Shown: positions 26,230 through 34,649, counted from the first letter of the stretch. The stretch: DNA of 64,000 nt from Tateyamaria omphalii (GCF_014651375.1 NZ_BMWT01000002.1:749477-813476); one strand, 5' to 3'. The notes: generated by a model not told the origin, from the sequence alone. Translations and numbers: made by a program.

Positions 26230-27516
26230 ATGACAGATGCGTATCTTTTGACCGGCCACGTGCTGACCTTTGACGGCGATCCTTTCGTTGAGCCGTTGGA
26301 CACAGCGGTCCAAATCTTGGAAAACAGCGCCGTTCTGATCGAGGACGCGGCGATTGCCGCTGTCGGAAACGCTGCATTGGCGCAAGGCGCTCAGGCAACG
26401 CGCCACGACTATACCGGCCATCTCATCTGCCCCGGCTTCATCGATGCACACGCGCACTATCCACAGACCGCCATCATCGCATCTTGGGGCAAACGCCTGA
26501 TTGACTGGCTGAACACCTATACTTTTCCCGAAGAAATGCGGTTCGGCGATCCCGTCTATGCCCAGGCAACGGCGGAGCGGTATCTGGACCTTTTGCTCGA
26601 TCACGGCACCACCTCTGTGGCGAGCTTCTGCACGATCCATCCCGAAAGCGTTGACGCCCTGTTCAATGCGGCAGCCACGCGCAACATGGCTGTGGTCGCG
26701 GGCAAGACCTGCATGGACCGCAACGCTCCTGACGGTCTGCGCGACACCGCGAAGTCAGCCTATGACGACAGCAAAGCGCTGCTGGAGAAATGGCATGGTC
26801 AGGGTCGTGCCCGCTATGCCATCACACCCCGCTTCTCGCCCACCTCGACCGAGGATCAACTGGCGGCTCTTGGCGCATTGTGGGCCGAACACCCCGATAC
26901 ATTGATGCAAACCCATCTGAGCGAACAAGTGGACGAGATCGAATGGGTGCGTGGTCTTTATCCGCAGGCCCGCGACTACCTCGACACATATGAACAGCAC
27001 GGGCTTTTGGGCGAACGCGGCCTCTACGGTCACGCCATCCATCTTGAGCCGCGAGAGATCGACCGGTTGCGTGAGATAGGCGCCGGACTGGTTCACTGCC
27101 CAACGTCCAACACCTTTATCGGCTCGGGCCTGTTCGATCTCATGCGGCTCGCAGCTGGCAATGTGCGCACCGGCCTCGCCACAGATACCGGCGGCGGTTC
27201 TTCCTTTTCCATGCTGCGTTCCATGGCAGCCGCCTACGAAATTGCACAACTTCGCGGCACCGCCGTGCATGCCGCACAGCTTTTGTGGCTCGCCACGGCA
27301 GGGTCCGCCCGCGTTCTGCACCGCGCAGATGAGATTGGGAGCATCGCCCCCGGGCTGGCCGGGGACCTGTGTATCCTTGATCTTGCTTCGACCCCGGCGA
27401 TCACACAGCGCCATGCCCGCGCCGAAAACATCTGGGACTCAGTGTTCCCGACGCTCATAATGGGTGATGACCGGGCTGTCGCGGATGTTTGGGTGGGCGG
27501 CCAGCGCCGCAGCTAG
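26230..27516 (+). CDS. guaD: Guanine deaminase
   Basis: Zinc amidohydrolase that converts guanine to xanthine in the cytoplasm. 428 residues. Zinc ligands are in FIDAHAHYPQTAIIASWGK (His-x-His near residue 75), MQTHLSEQVDEIEWV near 228, GHAIHLEPREI near 266, and ATDTGGGSSFSMLRSM near 317. The WLNTYTFPEEMRF loop is typical of bacterial GuaD. An 8-oxoguanine deaminase is encoded convergently nearby, so this short stretch concentrates purine salvage or damage functions. The stop overlaps the CAP-protein stop by 4 bases on the other strand. Confidence 0.93.
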   Translation: MTDAYLLTGHVLTFDGDPFVEPLDTAVQILENSAVLIEDAAIAAVGNAALAQGAQATRHDYTGHLICPGFIDAHAHYPQTAIIASWGKRLIDWLNTYTFPEEMRFGDPVYAQATAERYLDLLLDHGTTSVASFCTIHPESVDALFNAAATRNMAVVAGKTCMDRNAPDGLRDTAKSAYDDSKALLEKWHGQGRARYAITPRFSPTSTEDQLAALGALWAEHPDTLMQTHLSEQVDEIEWVRGLYPQARDYLDTYEQHGLLGERGLYGHAIHLEPREIDRLREIGAGLVHCPTSNTFIGSGLFDLMRLAAGNVRTGLATDTGGGSSFSMLRSMAAAYEIAQLRGTAVHAAQLLWLATAGSARVLHRADEIGSIAPGLAGDLCILDLASTPAITQRHARAENIWDSVFPTLIMGDDRAVADVWVGGQRRS

Positions 27517-27935
27517 CAGGGCGCGGCTAGCACCATGACCCAAGTGTTGCCCGGCGCGCGCGCCAGTCCGACGGCTTCCGCCTTGCGATGCAGGATATTC
27601 CGTCGATGCCCGCGCGATCCCATCCAGGACGTCATCACCTCGGACAGGCTGCGTTGGCCTGCGGCTATGTTTTCCGCGCCAAAGCAGTACCGATACCCAA
27701 CGCGGTCCAAACGTTGACCAATGTCAGATCCGTCCGATCCTGTATGCGCAAAGAATCCAGCGCGTACCATGTCTTCGGCATGGGCACGGGCCGCAGCCTC
27801 CAGCTTGGCATCGTAAACAAGCGGCACACGGTTCTGCGCGGCACGCTCCGCGTTGATCGCTGCCAGTGCCGTTGGATCGGCTGCCGCAGCGTTCGCCATC
27901 AGGATCAGGGAAAAGGACAGCAAAACCTGTTTCAT
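27513..27935 (-). CDS. Exported CAP (SCP/PR-1) domain protein
   Basis: A 140-residue secreted protein with a signal peptide (MKQVLLSFSLILMANAAAA) and one CAP domain of the bacterial YkwD type. Recognisable blocks are INAERAAQNRVPLVYDAKLEAAARAHAEDM, FFAHTGSDGSDIGQRLDRVGY, AENIAAGQ and SRGHRRNILHRKAEAVGLA. The conserved His in FFAHTG and GHRRNIL are kept. Role unknown. The ATG overlaps the stop of the 8-oxoguanine deaminase gene (ATGA), so it is translationally coupled to a cytoplasmic purine enzyme, an odd partner. Confidence 0.9.
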   Translation of the reverse strand: MKQVLLSFSLILMANAAAADPTALAAINAERAAQNRVPLVYDAKLEAAARAHAEDMVRAGFFAHTGSDGSDIGQRLDRVGYRYCFGAENIAAGQRSLSEVMTSWMGSRGHRRNILHRKAEAVGLARAPGNTWVMVLAAPC

Positions 27936-29272
27936 AAGGCAGCGCTCAGATTTTGGGCCATCTCGTTCTGGCGTGCGATAACCTGTGACAGATCAATGGT
28001 CGTCAGCTGACCGTCCCGCACAATCTGCCGCCCTTCCACAAACAGATCCCGCACTGTCGTTGGACCAGCCAGCAACAAGGCCGCCGGGTCCCAACTGCCC
28101 GCAGCCTCGAGCCCGCTGACATCCCAGATGGCCACATCTGCCCGCGACCCCACTCGCAGACGCCCACACTCAGGACGACCGAGAATGTCGGCCCCGCCAC
28201 GCGTTGCAATCTCCAGCGCTTCCTGCGCGCTCATCGCATCCGCCCCGTTGGCAACACGTTGCAGCAGCATTGCCTGCCGCGCCTCGGCCACAAGGTTGCC
28301 TGCATCATTGCTGGCAGAGCCGTCAACACCCAAGCCAACCGGCACACCCACATCGCGCATGGCACGCACTGGCGCGATGCCAGAGCCAAGGCGGCAGTTC
28401 GAACACGGGCAATGCGCAACGCCGGTGCCCGTCCGGGCAAACAGGTCAATGTCTTCGGCATCCAGCTTCACGCAATGCGCATGCCACACGTCCGATCCGA
28501 CCCAGCCTAGATCCTCGGCATATTGCCCGGGACGGCATCCAAACTGGGCAAGTGAATAGGCGATATCCTCGTCATTCTCCGCCAGATGGGTGTGCATCAT
28601 CACACCCTTGTCCCGCGCCAGCAGAGCCGCGTCACGCATCAACTCACGACTGACCGAAAACGGCGAACACGGCGCGACACCAACCCGACACATTGATCCG
28701 GGTTCAGGGTCGTGAAACCCATCGATCACCCGCACCATATCCTCCAGAGTGGCCGCTTCATCCTCAACCAGCCCGTCCGGTGGCAACCCACCCGCACTCT
28801 TGCCAATACTCATGGCCCCGCGCGTCGGATGAAACCGCAACCCGACCTCTTGCGCGGCAGCGATCGTGTCTTCGAGCCGGACGCCATTGGGATAGAGGTA
28901 CAGATGATCCGAGGACAGGGTGCAGCCGGACAGGGCCAACTCGGCCAACCCGATCTGAGCAGACGTGAACATATGATCAGGTGTGAAGCGCGCCCAGATG
29001 GGATAGAGAGTCTGCAGCCATCCAAACAGCAGCGCGTCCTGCGCCTGCGGCACAGCGCGGGTCAGAGTCTGGTAGAGGTGATGATGCGTGTTGACCAACC
29101 CGGGAGTGACAACACAGCCCGCCCCGTTAACGACCTCAGCCGCTGCCTCCAGCCCTTGCCCAATCTCGGCTACCTGTCCGTCCCGCAGCAGAACATCGGC
29201 ATCACGCAGAATACGACGGTCGTCGTCCATCGTCACGACATATGCCGCGCGCCGGATCAGGGTTGCCGTCAC
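27932..29272 (-). CDS. 8-oxoguanine deaminase
   Basis: Zinc amidohydrolase of 446 residues predicted to deaminate 8-oxoguanine to uric acid. It starts TLIRRAAYVVTMDDD and carries zinc ligands in VTPGLVNTHHHLYQTLTRAVPQ (near residue 60), MMHTHLAENDEDIAYS, WHAHCVKLDAEDI, and LGVDGSASNDAGNL. HLYQTLTRA and CPCSNCRLGSGIAPVR match the characterised 8-oxoguanine deaminases rather than generic cytosine or atrazine hydrolases. It overlaps the HisN-type gene upstream and the CAP gene downstream by 4 bases each. Confidence 0.87.
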   Translation of the reverse strand: MTATLIRRAAYVVTMDDDRRILRDADVLLRDGQVAEIGQGLEAAAEVVNGAGCVVTPGLVNTHHHLYQTLTRAVPQAQDALLFGWLQTLYPIWARFTPDHMFTSAQIGLAELALSGCTLSSDHLYLYPNGVRLEDTIAAAQEVGLRFHPTRGAMSIGKSAGGLPPDGLVEDEAATLEDMVRVIDGFHDPEPGSMCRVGVAPCSPFSVSRELMRDAALLARDKGVMMHTHLAENDEDIAYSLAQFGCRPGQYAEDLGWVGSDVWHAHCVKLDAEDIDLFARTGTGVAHCPCSNCRLGSGIAPVRAMRDVGVPVGLGVDGSASNDAGNLVAEARQAMLLQRVANGADAMSAQEALEIATRGGADILGRPECGRLRVGSRADVAIWDVSGLEAAGSWDPAALLLAGPTTVRDLFVEGRQIVRDGQLTTIDLSQVIARQNEMAQNLSAAL

Positions 29273-30066
29273 AGATGACCCGCCAGAATGTCCAGCGTCG
29301 CGCGGTGAATATCGGCATTCGCGGCAGCAACCACGCGCCCGCCATCATGAACCGGCCGACCGGACCAATCCGTCACAACCCCTCCCGCCGCTTCAATGAG
29401 GCCGATGGGTGCCTGAATGTCATAGCTGTTCAAACCGGCCTCAATCACCAGATCGATCTGACCCGCCGCCAAAAGCGCATAGGCATAGCAATCCATCCCG
29501 TAGCGCACCAGCTTGACGTGCCCGGCCACGGCCTCGAAACCCGCGCGTTCTGATTGAGTGCCAACCTCGGGAAAAGTTGTGAACAAAGTGGCGTCAGCCA
29601 ATGGGCGCGGCGAACGGGTTGCAAGCGGGTGCTCACCCAACGGGCCGCGCATTACAGCATAACTGTCCGCTCCCCAGAACCGCTCCTGAATGTAGGGTTG
29701 GTCAATCATGCCAAGGACCGGACCTTGATCGCCACCGACTGCGATCAAAACGCCCCAGGTCGGGGTGCCTGCCACGAAACCTCTGGTCCCATCGATAGGA
29801 TCCAACACCCAGGTCAGTCCACTTGAACCAAGTTGGGCACCGTATTCTTCACCCAGAATTGCGTCGTCCGGGCGCATGTCGGCCAAGACCGCGCGCATGG
29901 CTTTCTCTGCCGCGCGATCCGCTATCGTCACTGGATCATAATATCCGTCTGACGCTTTGTTCTCGGCATTCAGGTCGTTCCCACGAAAGTGCGGGAGGAT
30001 GGCTGCGCCGGCTGCGTCTGCCATGGCGTGGGCAACTTTGGTCAGGTCAGAAATCAGAGCATTCAT
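29269..30066 (-). CDS. hisN: Histidinol-phosphatase, inositol-monophosphatase fold (HisN type)
   Basis: Magnesium-dependent phosphatase of 265 residues, predicted to remove phosphate from histidinol phosphate in histidine synthesis. Motifs are GEEYGAQLG (metal site 1), WVLDPIDGTRGFVAGTPTWGVL (metal site 2; the RGF/G form typical of HisN), and IGLIEAAGGVVTDWSGRP near the end. The ATG at 30066 is chosen over a start eight codons earlier. A broader inositol-phosphatase role cannot be excluded. It overlaps the 8-oxoguanine deaminase gene by 4 bases and follows an XRE regulator gene. Confidence 0.85.
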   Translation of the reverse strand: MNALISDLTKVAHAMADAAGAAILPHFRGNDLNAENKASDGYYDPVTIADRAAEKAMRAVLADMRPDDAILGEEYGAQLGSSGLTWVLDPIDGTRGFVAGTPTWGVLIAVGGDQGPVLGMIDQPYIQERFWGADSYAVMRGPLGEHPLATRSPRPLADATLFTTFPEVGTQSERAGFEAVAGHVKLVRYGMDCYAYALLAAGQIDLVIEAGLNSYDIQAPIGLIEAAGGVVTDWSGRPVHDGGRVVAAANADIHRATLDILAGHL

Positions 30067-30122
30067 ACCAACCGGGTGCCAGAATGACATCGGTGGTGCA
30101 AGCCCGCATGACCAAACACAAC

Positions 30123-30494
30123 TTAGGCGACGTCGCTCAGCACCCGTGCGAGTTCAAAAAGGCGGCGGCGTTGTGCTTCTGGAATGGCGTAATATGTCCG
30201 CACCAATTCCATGGCCTCTTTGTCACCGAGCATATCCGTGGGGGCGGCGCCCGCCGCGGCGATCTGCGACACGTCATCTTTCAGACCTTCAAAGAAAAAG
30301 GCCGCCGGAACGCCCATCGCCTCACCAATGTCCCAAAGTCGAGACGCGCTGACGCGGTTTGCACCTGTCTCGTACTTCTGAATTTGCTGAAACTTGATAC
30401 CAACCATGTCCGCCAGTTTTTGCTGGGTCATTCCGATAAGCCATCTGCGCTGCCGGATACGCTTGCCGACATGTACGTCAACCAAATGTGCCAT
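30123..30494 (-). CDS. XRE-family regulator
   Basis: A 123-residue regulator with an N-terminal Cro/CI helix-turn-helix (residues 10-64: IRQRRWLIGMTQQKLADMVG, IKFQQIQKYETGANRVS). The C-terminal half is a short helical domain (AMELVRTYYAIPEAQRRRLFELARVL) common to a large alphaproteobacterial group of SinR-like regulators. Targets are unknown. It is the first gene of the minus-strand run leading to hisN, 56 bases ahead of it. Confidence 0.87.
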   Translation of the reverse strand: MAHLVDVHVGKRIRQRRWLIGMTQQKLADMVGIKFQQIQKYETGANRVSASRLWDIGEAMGVPAAFFFEGLKDDVSQIAAAGAAPTDMLGDKEAMELVRTYYAIPEAQRRRLFELARVLSDVA

Positions 30495-30926
30495 GTGATC
30501 CCAACCTCATGATGTCGCAACGGGCGCATCTTGCGCCTTCAGGAATGGAGCGTGCTGTTCAGCAGCGCCGTGTTCAGTGCCAATACACTAGGTCTAACGG
30601 CTGAAATTTTCAACGAAAGATACCCGCTTGACGGGAACTGCATGCGCGACTTTCAGCCATAAGGCGTATCGCGTCGGATCAAATCTGGAGCTTAATGGAC
30701 CTGTGCACCCAAGGCAGGGGAATACCTCGATATCAATGGAAGGCAAAATTATAACATATATTTCAACGCATTAGACCACAGCAAAAGCAAAATCTGCGCA
30801 ATAGATCGCCCAACATCGCATCGTGAGGAACAAAGTAACCGTAATTTTATCGAGGTCAGCAGGCGCTTGCAGCACGTCCTTCGATTGGCCGGATTCCGCC
30901 CAACCGTTTGCGTTTGATTGCCGACA
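30495..30926. other. Intergenic stretch without a recognised gene
   Basis: 432 bases between the XRE gene and the end of the LysR gene. The part 30730-30860 is noticeably more AT-rich than its surroundings. An 8-base inverted repeat, GGCTGAAA (30599-30606) and TTTCAGCC (30651-30658), is the only structure I see. The promoter of the XRE gene should lie at the left end. No reading frame here looks like a real gene. Confidence 0.6.
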
Positions 30927-31811
30927 TCAGCGGTTTACCACTGCGCGCAGCCCTGCTCCATCTTGTGTTGCAAAGGCACGTCGCAGGAAACCGACAAGCG
31001 CATCATGCACTTCATTGACCGCGCCACCTGCGCCATACAGGTTGATGCTGTGCATCGGCAGATCAGGCAATGCGCCACCGTGTTCGATTCGATCCAGATG
31101 GGGTGGTTCAGTGCCTTCAATCATCGTGTGAACGGCAAGATCCGCGCTGACGGTCGCCTCGATCGTGCGGTCACTTTCGGTTTCGACAACGACGTCCCAG
31201 GGGATATCGGCAGCGTCCAAACGTTCGACAACACGTGGGCGGAAGGTGCATTGCCGACCGAAGGCCAGTTTCAATGGCCGTTGCCGCCAGGCCGACCCTC
31301 CGGGGGCACCCACCCAGCACAGCGGTTTTGTGCATAGCTGCTCTCCCCCAACATCCATACCCGTTTCCGTCGTAAGGATGATGTCACAGGCCCCTTTCGC
31401 GAACTCGGCCTTCAACCGTCGTGTGTATGAACTGTCCAGCTGCACCTTCACACGGGGGAAAGCCGCGTGAAACTGCTTCAATACGCGGGGAATGGCCGGG
31501 TAGACGATATCGTGCGGCACACCCAGTGTGATCTCACCTTCATAGGCCTGATCGGTCAAACGGGTGATAACCTCGTCGTTCAACGCCACCATGCGGCGGG
31601 CAAAGACCAGCAACTGCTCGCCCGAAGCCGTCAGCGCAATGGTTCGACCGGATCGGTCGAACAGATCGAGGCCCAATAGCTCCTCCAACCGCTTCAACTG
31701 CATCGAAACCGCCGACTGGGTCAGGTGCAAAAACCCGGCAGCACGGGTGACGCCACCGCTTTCAGCGACTGCAACAAACGACCGAAGCGTCGTGATGTCC
31801 AAGTTCCTCAC
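30927..31811 (-). CDS. LysR-family regulator
   Basis: A 294-residue LysR regulator. Start choice: the GTG at 31811 has GGGAG seven bases before it and yields the typical N-terminus RNLDITTLRSFVAVAESGGV; ATGs further upstream would add 24-32 residues and cover the operator. The helix-turn-helix is residues 18-40 (GVTRAAGFLHLTQSAVSMQLKRLE). The effector domain runs from about 90 (ITLGVPHDIVYPAIPRVLKQF). The divergent partner is a DUF1127 gene, and three half-sites lie between them. No catabolic genes are adjacent, so the target may be the small protein itself. Confidence 0.88.
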   Translation of the reverse strand: MRNLDITTLRSFVAVAESGGVTRAAGFLHLTQSAVSMQLKRLEELLGLDLFDRSGRTIALTASGEQLLVFARRMVALNDEVITRLTDQAYEGEITLGVPHDIVYPAIPRVLKQFHAAFPRVKVQLDSSYTRRLKAEFAKGACDIILTTETGMDVGGEQLCTKPLCWVGAPGGSAWRQRPLKLAFGRQCTFRPRVVERLDAADIPWDVVVETESDRTIEATVSADLAVHTMIEGTEPPHLDRIEHGGALPDLPMHSINLYGAGGAVNEVHDALVGFLRRAFATQDGAGLRAVVNR

Positions 31812-31840
31812 ATCACACTCCCTGATACTTAACATCAAAA

Positions 31841-31868
31841 ACATTCGTTTTAAGAATGTGCCACATTC
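31841..31868. promoter_or_regulatory. Candidate LysR operator in the divergent promoter region
   Basis: ACATTC (31841-31846) and GAATGT (31854-31859) form a palindrome with seven bases between. GAATGTG (31854-31860) and CACATTC (31862-31868) form a second, overlapping palindrome around one base. Three related half-sites in 28 bases, 30 bases before the LysR start, is the usual layout of a LysR autoregulatory site. Confidence 0.55.
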
Positions 31869-31935
31869 CCCCATATACATCAAGAGAGTTGATTTGACCT
31901 TGGTCAATCATCACAGAATTAGAAAGGACAGTCCG

Positions 31936-32151
31936 ATGGCATTTACCGACATCACCACCCGTCATACCAATATGAAATCTGCGGCACGCCGTTTTCCGAC
32001 GCTCGGCATGCTGTTTGACGTCTGGAAATCCCGTCGCGCGCTGGCGCGTCTGGACGTCCGGCAGCTGGACGACATCGGCATCAGTGCAGACCGCGCTGAA
32101 CGCGAAAGCGCAAAACCGATCTGGGATGTCCCTGCCACCTGGCGTGACTGA
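31936..32151 (+). CDS. DUF1127 (YjiS-type) small basic protein
   Basis: A 71-residue protein. The ATG at 31936 follows AGAAAGGACAG. The C-terminal half (WKSRRALARLDVRQLDDIGIS, then ADRAERESAKPIWD) is the DUF1127 motif R-x-L-x-x-L-x-x-R-x-L-x-D-I-G. Relatives are abundant in Rhodobacterales; some are reported to bind RNA or affect phosphate and carbon metabolism. Here it is divergent from a LysR regulator gene and may be its target. Confidence 0.85.
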   Translation: MAFTDITTRHTNMKSAARRFPTLGMLFDVWKSRRALARLDVRQLDDIGISADRAERESAKPIWDVPATWRD

Positions 32152-32254
32152 ACAATCGGCGTTGCCTGCGTGCACTGTGCGGCATTTATGACAAAACTGG
32201 TCGGAATGTCGCACCGAACCAATGCGAAAGCCCTGAAAAACCCTTGAATGACAG

Positions 32255-32325
32255 GGGAACTGACCCGATATTTAGCCCAATGCGGGCGTAAATCCGCGAC
32301 CGGCGGATAAGCCGCCGGGAATGGT
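32255..32325 (+). ncRNA. ybhL-type leader RNA upstream of the BI-1 gene
   Basis: The sequence from GAACTGACCCGATATTT to GCCGCCGGGAATGG resembles the alphaproteobacterial ybhL leader known upstream of Bax-inhibitor-1 genes. It forms a small stem GCGG (32282-32285)/CCGC (32294-32297) around GCGTAAAT, then a 7-bp stem CCGGCGG (32300-32306)/CCGCCGG (32312-32318) with loop ATAAG. The gene it precedes is exactly the expected family. The ends are approximate and the identification is from memory of the consensus. Confidence 0.7.
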
Positions 32326-32344
32326 ATCAATTTGGAGGTCAATC

Positions 32345-33124
32345 ATGGCTGAGTTGAATACGATCCGGTCCGCGGCCGGTACACGCGCCGCCCAGATCGA
32401 TGCGGGCCTACGCGCGCATATGAACAAAGTGTATGGGACCATGTCGGTCGGCATGCTCATCACTGCACTGGCAGCCTGGGCCATCGCTGGCCTCGCTGTC
32501 ACATCCGACCCGACAGGGGCCACCGTCGCACTGCGCGAAGGCCAGTACCTGACAGGCCTCGGCACCGTGCTGTACACCACACCGCTGCGCTGGGTCGTGA
32601 TGTTTGCACCCCTTGCTTTCCTGCTGTTTGGTTGGGGCGCTCTGATGCGTCGTGGCTCCGCAGCCGCCGTGCAGCTTGGGTTCTTCATCTTCGCCGCCGT
32701 CATGGGCGTGTCGATGAGCTCGATCTTCCTCGTGTTCACCGCATACTCGATCACGCAAACCTTCCTGGTCACTGCGATCGCGTTCGCGGGTCTGAGCCTC
32801 TATGGCTACACCACCAAGAAAGACCTGAGCGGCATGGGCACCTTCCTGATGATGGGTGTGATCGGCCTGATCGTGGCGATGATCATCAACATCTTCCTGC
32901 AGTCGCCGGCTATGATGTTCGCGATCTCTGCCATCGGCGTTCTGATCTTTGCCGGTCTGACAGCGTTCTACACGCAGGACATCAAGAACACCTACGTGGC
33001 ACACGCCGCGCACGGTGATCAGGAATGGCTGGAGAAGGCCGCCATTGATGGCGCGCTCAGCCTCTACATCTCGTTCCTGAACATGTTCCAGTTCCTGCTC
33101 ATGTTCATGGGTCAGCAGGAATAG
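32345..33124 (+). CDS. Bax inhibitor-1/YccA (YbhL) family membrane protein
   Basis: A 259-residue inner-membrane protein with seven helices, related to TMBIM/BI-1 calcium-leak channels. The ATG at 32345 follows TTGGAGGTC. Typical features are the short N-terminus leading to HMNKVYGTMSVGMLITALAAWAI, the middle FIFAAVMGVSMSSIFLVFTAYS, GYTTKKDLSGMGTFLMMGVIGLI and the C-terminal FLNMFQFLLMFMG. The asparagine/aspartate-bearing last helices (YTQDIKNTY) are present. It is preceded by the ybhL leader and ended by a strong terminator, so it is a single-gene transcript. Confidence 0.93.
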   Translation: MAELNTIRSAAGTRAAQIDAGLRAHMNKVYGTMSVGMLITALAAWAIAGLAVTSDPTGATVALREGQYLTGLGTVLYTTPLRWVVMFAPLAFLLFGWGALMRRGSAAAVQLGFFIFAAVMGVSMSSIFLVFTAYSITQTFLVTAIAFAGLSLYGYTTKKDLSGMGTFLMMGVIGLIVAMIINIFLQSPAMMFAISAIGVLIFAGLTAFYTQDIKNTYVAHAAHGDQEWLEKAAIDGALSLYISFLNMFQFLLMFMGQQE

Positions 33125-33144
33125 TTTGCACACAAAGACACACG

Positions 33145-33180
33145 AAAAGGCCGGTCCAAGCGACCGGCCTTTTTTGTTTC
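33145..33180 (+). terminator. Rho-independent terminator after the BI-1 gene
   Basis: AAGGCCGGTC ending at 33156 pairs with GACCGGCCTT from 33162 around loop CAAGC, followed by TTTTTGTTT. It is 20 bases after the BI-1 stop codon and 15 bases before the next start. Confidence 0.92.
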
Positions 33181-33194
33181 GGAAAGGGGTATAC

Positions 33195-33656
33195 ATGACT
33201 GTGATCAAGCGCGGCACAGCCCGCACGGAAAGCGGCAAGGCCGACGATCGACTAGGCCCTTACAAAGCCGAACGGATCAGCGACACCGGTGACCTCAGCC
33301 AGTTTGGGGCGTTCATTGAAACGCTGCCGCCCGGCTCCGCGTCATCCTTCAATCACTGGCACGAGGCCGTGGATGAAATGATCCTGGTGCTTTCCGGCAC
33401 AGTCACGTTGGTGGAAGATGGTATCGAAACCGTACTCGAACCCGGCGACGCAGCAACATGGGCCGCTGGTGTGCCCATCGGCCACAATCTGCGGAACGAC
33501 AGTGACAGCGACGCACGCTATCTCGTGATCGGAACTCGGGCGCCCAGCGACCGCGTGACCTATCCAACCCGGAACCGCGTTCTTATCTTCGACCGAACCA
33601 CGGACGACCGCCGGTACGAGACGCTGGACGGTCGCCCGAGCACCAAGCCGGGCTGA
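33195..33656 (+). CDS. Cupin-domain protein
   Basis: A 153-residue single-domain cupin. The ATG at 33195 follows GGAAAGGGG. Cupin motif 1 is FNHWHEAVDEMILVLSGTVTLVED (about residues 49-72, two His and a Glu as metal ligands) and motif 2 is PGDAATWAAGVPIGHNLRND near 95 with the last His. No fused domain. The ending (VTYPTRNRVLIFDRTTDDRRY) is common in cupins of this group. Substrate and function are unknown. It lies just downstream of the BI-1 terminator and converges on the GNAT gene with a 4-base gap. Confidence 0.85.
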   Translation: MTVIKRGTARTESGKADDRLGPYKAERISDTGDLSQFGAFIETLPPGSASSFNHWHEAVDEMILVLSGTVTLVEDGIETVLEPGDAATWAAGVPIGHNLRNDSDSDARYLVIGTRAPSDRVTYPTRNRVLIFDRTTDDRRYETLDGRPSTKPG

Positions 33657-33660
33657 CCGA

Positions 33661-34140
33661 TCAAAGCTCCTGAATCATCCGCAGGGACGGAAACACAATC
33701 CCTCCGGCCAGCGGCACATCTATGGGCCCAATCACCCGAAAGCCGACCGCTTCATAGAACGGAACGGCCGTTCGGGTGGCCCAACACTCCATGCGCGCCA
33801 CGCCACGCCTCCGCGCCACATCGAAACTGCACTCCATCAGGGACCGCCCTACGCCGCGCCTCAGCGCCCGGTCATCCGTGACCACATGACGGATATGACC
33901 CAGTGACCGGTCAGCCTTGTCTGGTGTCCAGCCGCCAGCCCCAAGAATACGATCATCCTCTTCGACCACATAATACGTACCACAGGACAACAGTTCAGGT
34001 CGCGCCCGGCTGATGATCGGCAGGGCCGTGACCAAAACAGAGGGCGGATAATCCGCCTTAAGCAGCTTCGGATATGTGCGTGACAAAAGTGCATCCACCG
34101 CCGCCAAGTCGCGCGAGGTGCTTGGGCGAACAATCATCAC
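33661..34140 (-). CDS. GNAT-family N-acetyltransferase
   Basis: A 159-residue acetyl-CoA-dependent acetyltransferase. The fold is visible as VRPSTSRDLAAVDALLSRTY at the N-terminus, EEDDRILGAGGW in the middle, and the acetyl-CoA pyrophosphate loop in DDRALRRGVGRSLMECSFDVARRRG, followed by CWATRTAVPFYEAVGFRVIGP. Substrate unknown. It is last in a coupled minus-strand run: its ATG overlaps the kinase stop codon by 4 bases. Confidence 0.87.
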   Translation of the reverse strand: MMIVRPSTSRDLAAVDALLSRTYPKLLKADYPPSVLVTALPIISRARPELLSCGTYYVVEEDDRILGAGGWTPDKADRSLGHIRHVVTDDRALRRGVGRSLMECSFDVARRRGVARMECWATRTAVPFYEAVGFRVIGPIDVPLAGGIVFPSLRMIQEL

Positions 34141-34649
34141 AGCCCCTCGAGAAAGCCGCGCACCGCACGCGGATGTGTCAGATGATGCACCGACAACGTC
34201 GCCGGGGCGTCAGCAATCAACCGCTGCAACCGTGTCCGCCCACTGTGACGTGTACGCCAGATGAAATGGTAAAACTCAGCCGTCCCACCATGAATGCGTT
34301 CGGTGCACCCTTCGGCCATATCCGGGCGCCGTTGCCCCCAGTACTGAACCAAACGCTTCGTCACACGCCACAGCCGCAAACCCACCGGCAAATCCAGCCA
34401 GATCAGTGTGTCCGCGCGGCTGATACGGTGGTCGTAAGTGGTGGAAAATCCGCCTTCAAAGATCCACGCATCGCCACGTTCGACAGCTATCGCCATCTCA
34501 CGACGCAGATCGCGCGGGCGTTGTATCCAGCCGGGCATCCAATGGATGTGATCCATATGATGCACCGGGAGCCCCGTCCGTTCACCCAGCAGGCGCGCCA
34601 AAGTGCTCTTGCCGGACCCCGGCCCACCCACAATCATCACACGTTTCAT
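34137..34649 (-). CDS. P-loop kinase (adenylate-kinase/FlaR-like)
   Basis: A 170-residue nucleotide kinase-like protein. Walker A is VMIVGGPGSGKSTLARLLGE at residues 4-23, followed by GLPVHHMDHIHWMPGWIQR, which matches the family called DNA topology modulation (FlaR) proteins, and ADTLIWLDLPVGLRLWRVTKRLVQYWG. The substrate is unknown and the FlaR name is historical. Its ATG overlaps the stop of a 52-residue ORF, and its stop overlaps the GNAT start, both as ATGA, showing translational coupling. Confidence 0.85.
   Translation of the reverse strand: MKRVMIVGGPGSGKSTLARLLGERTGLPVHHMDHIHWMPGWIQRPRDLRREMAIAVERGDAWIFEGGFSTTYDHRISRADTLIWLDLPVGLRLWRVTKRLVQYWGQRRPDMAEGCTERIHGGTAEFYHFIWRTRHSGRTRLQRLIADAPATLSVHHLTHPRAVRGFLEGL

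Noticed and set aside
30495-30926. Small ORFs or an RNA gene in the AT-richer gap
   Set aside because: No frame has a ribosome site with a sensible product, and only a weak 8-base inverted repeat is present.
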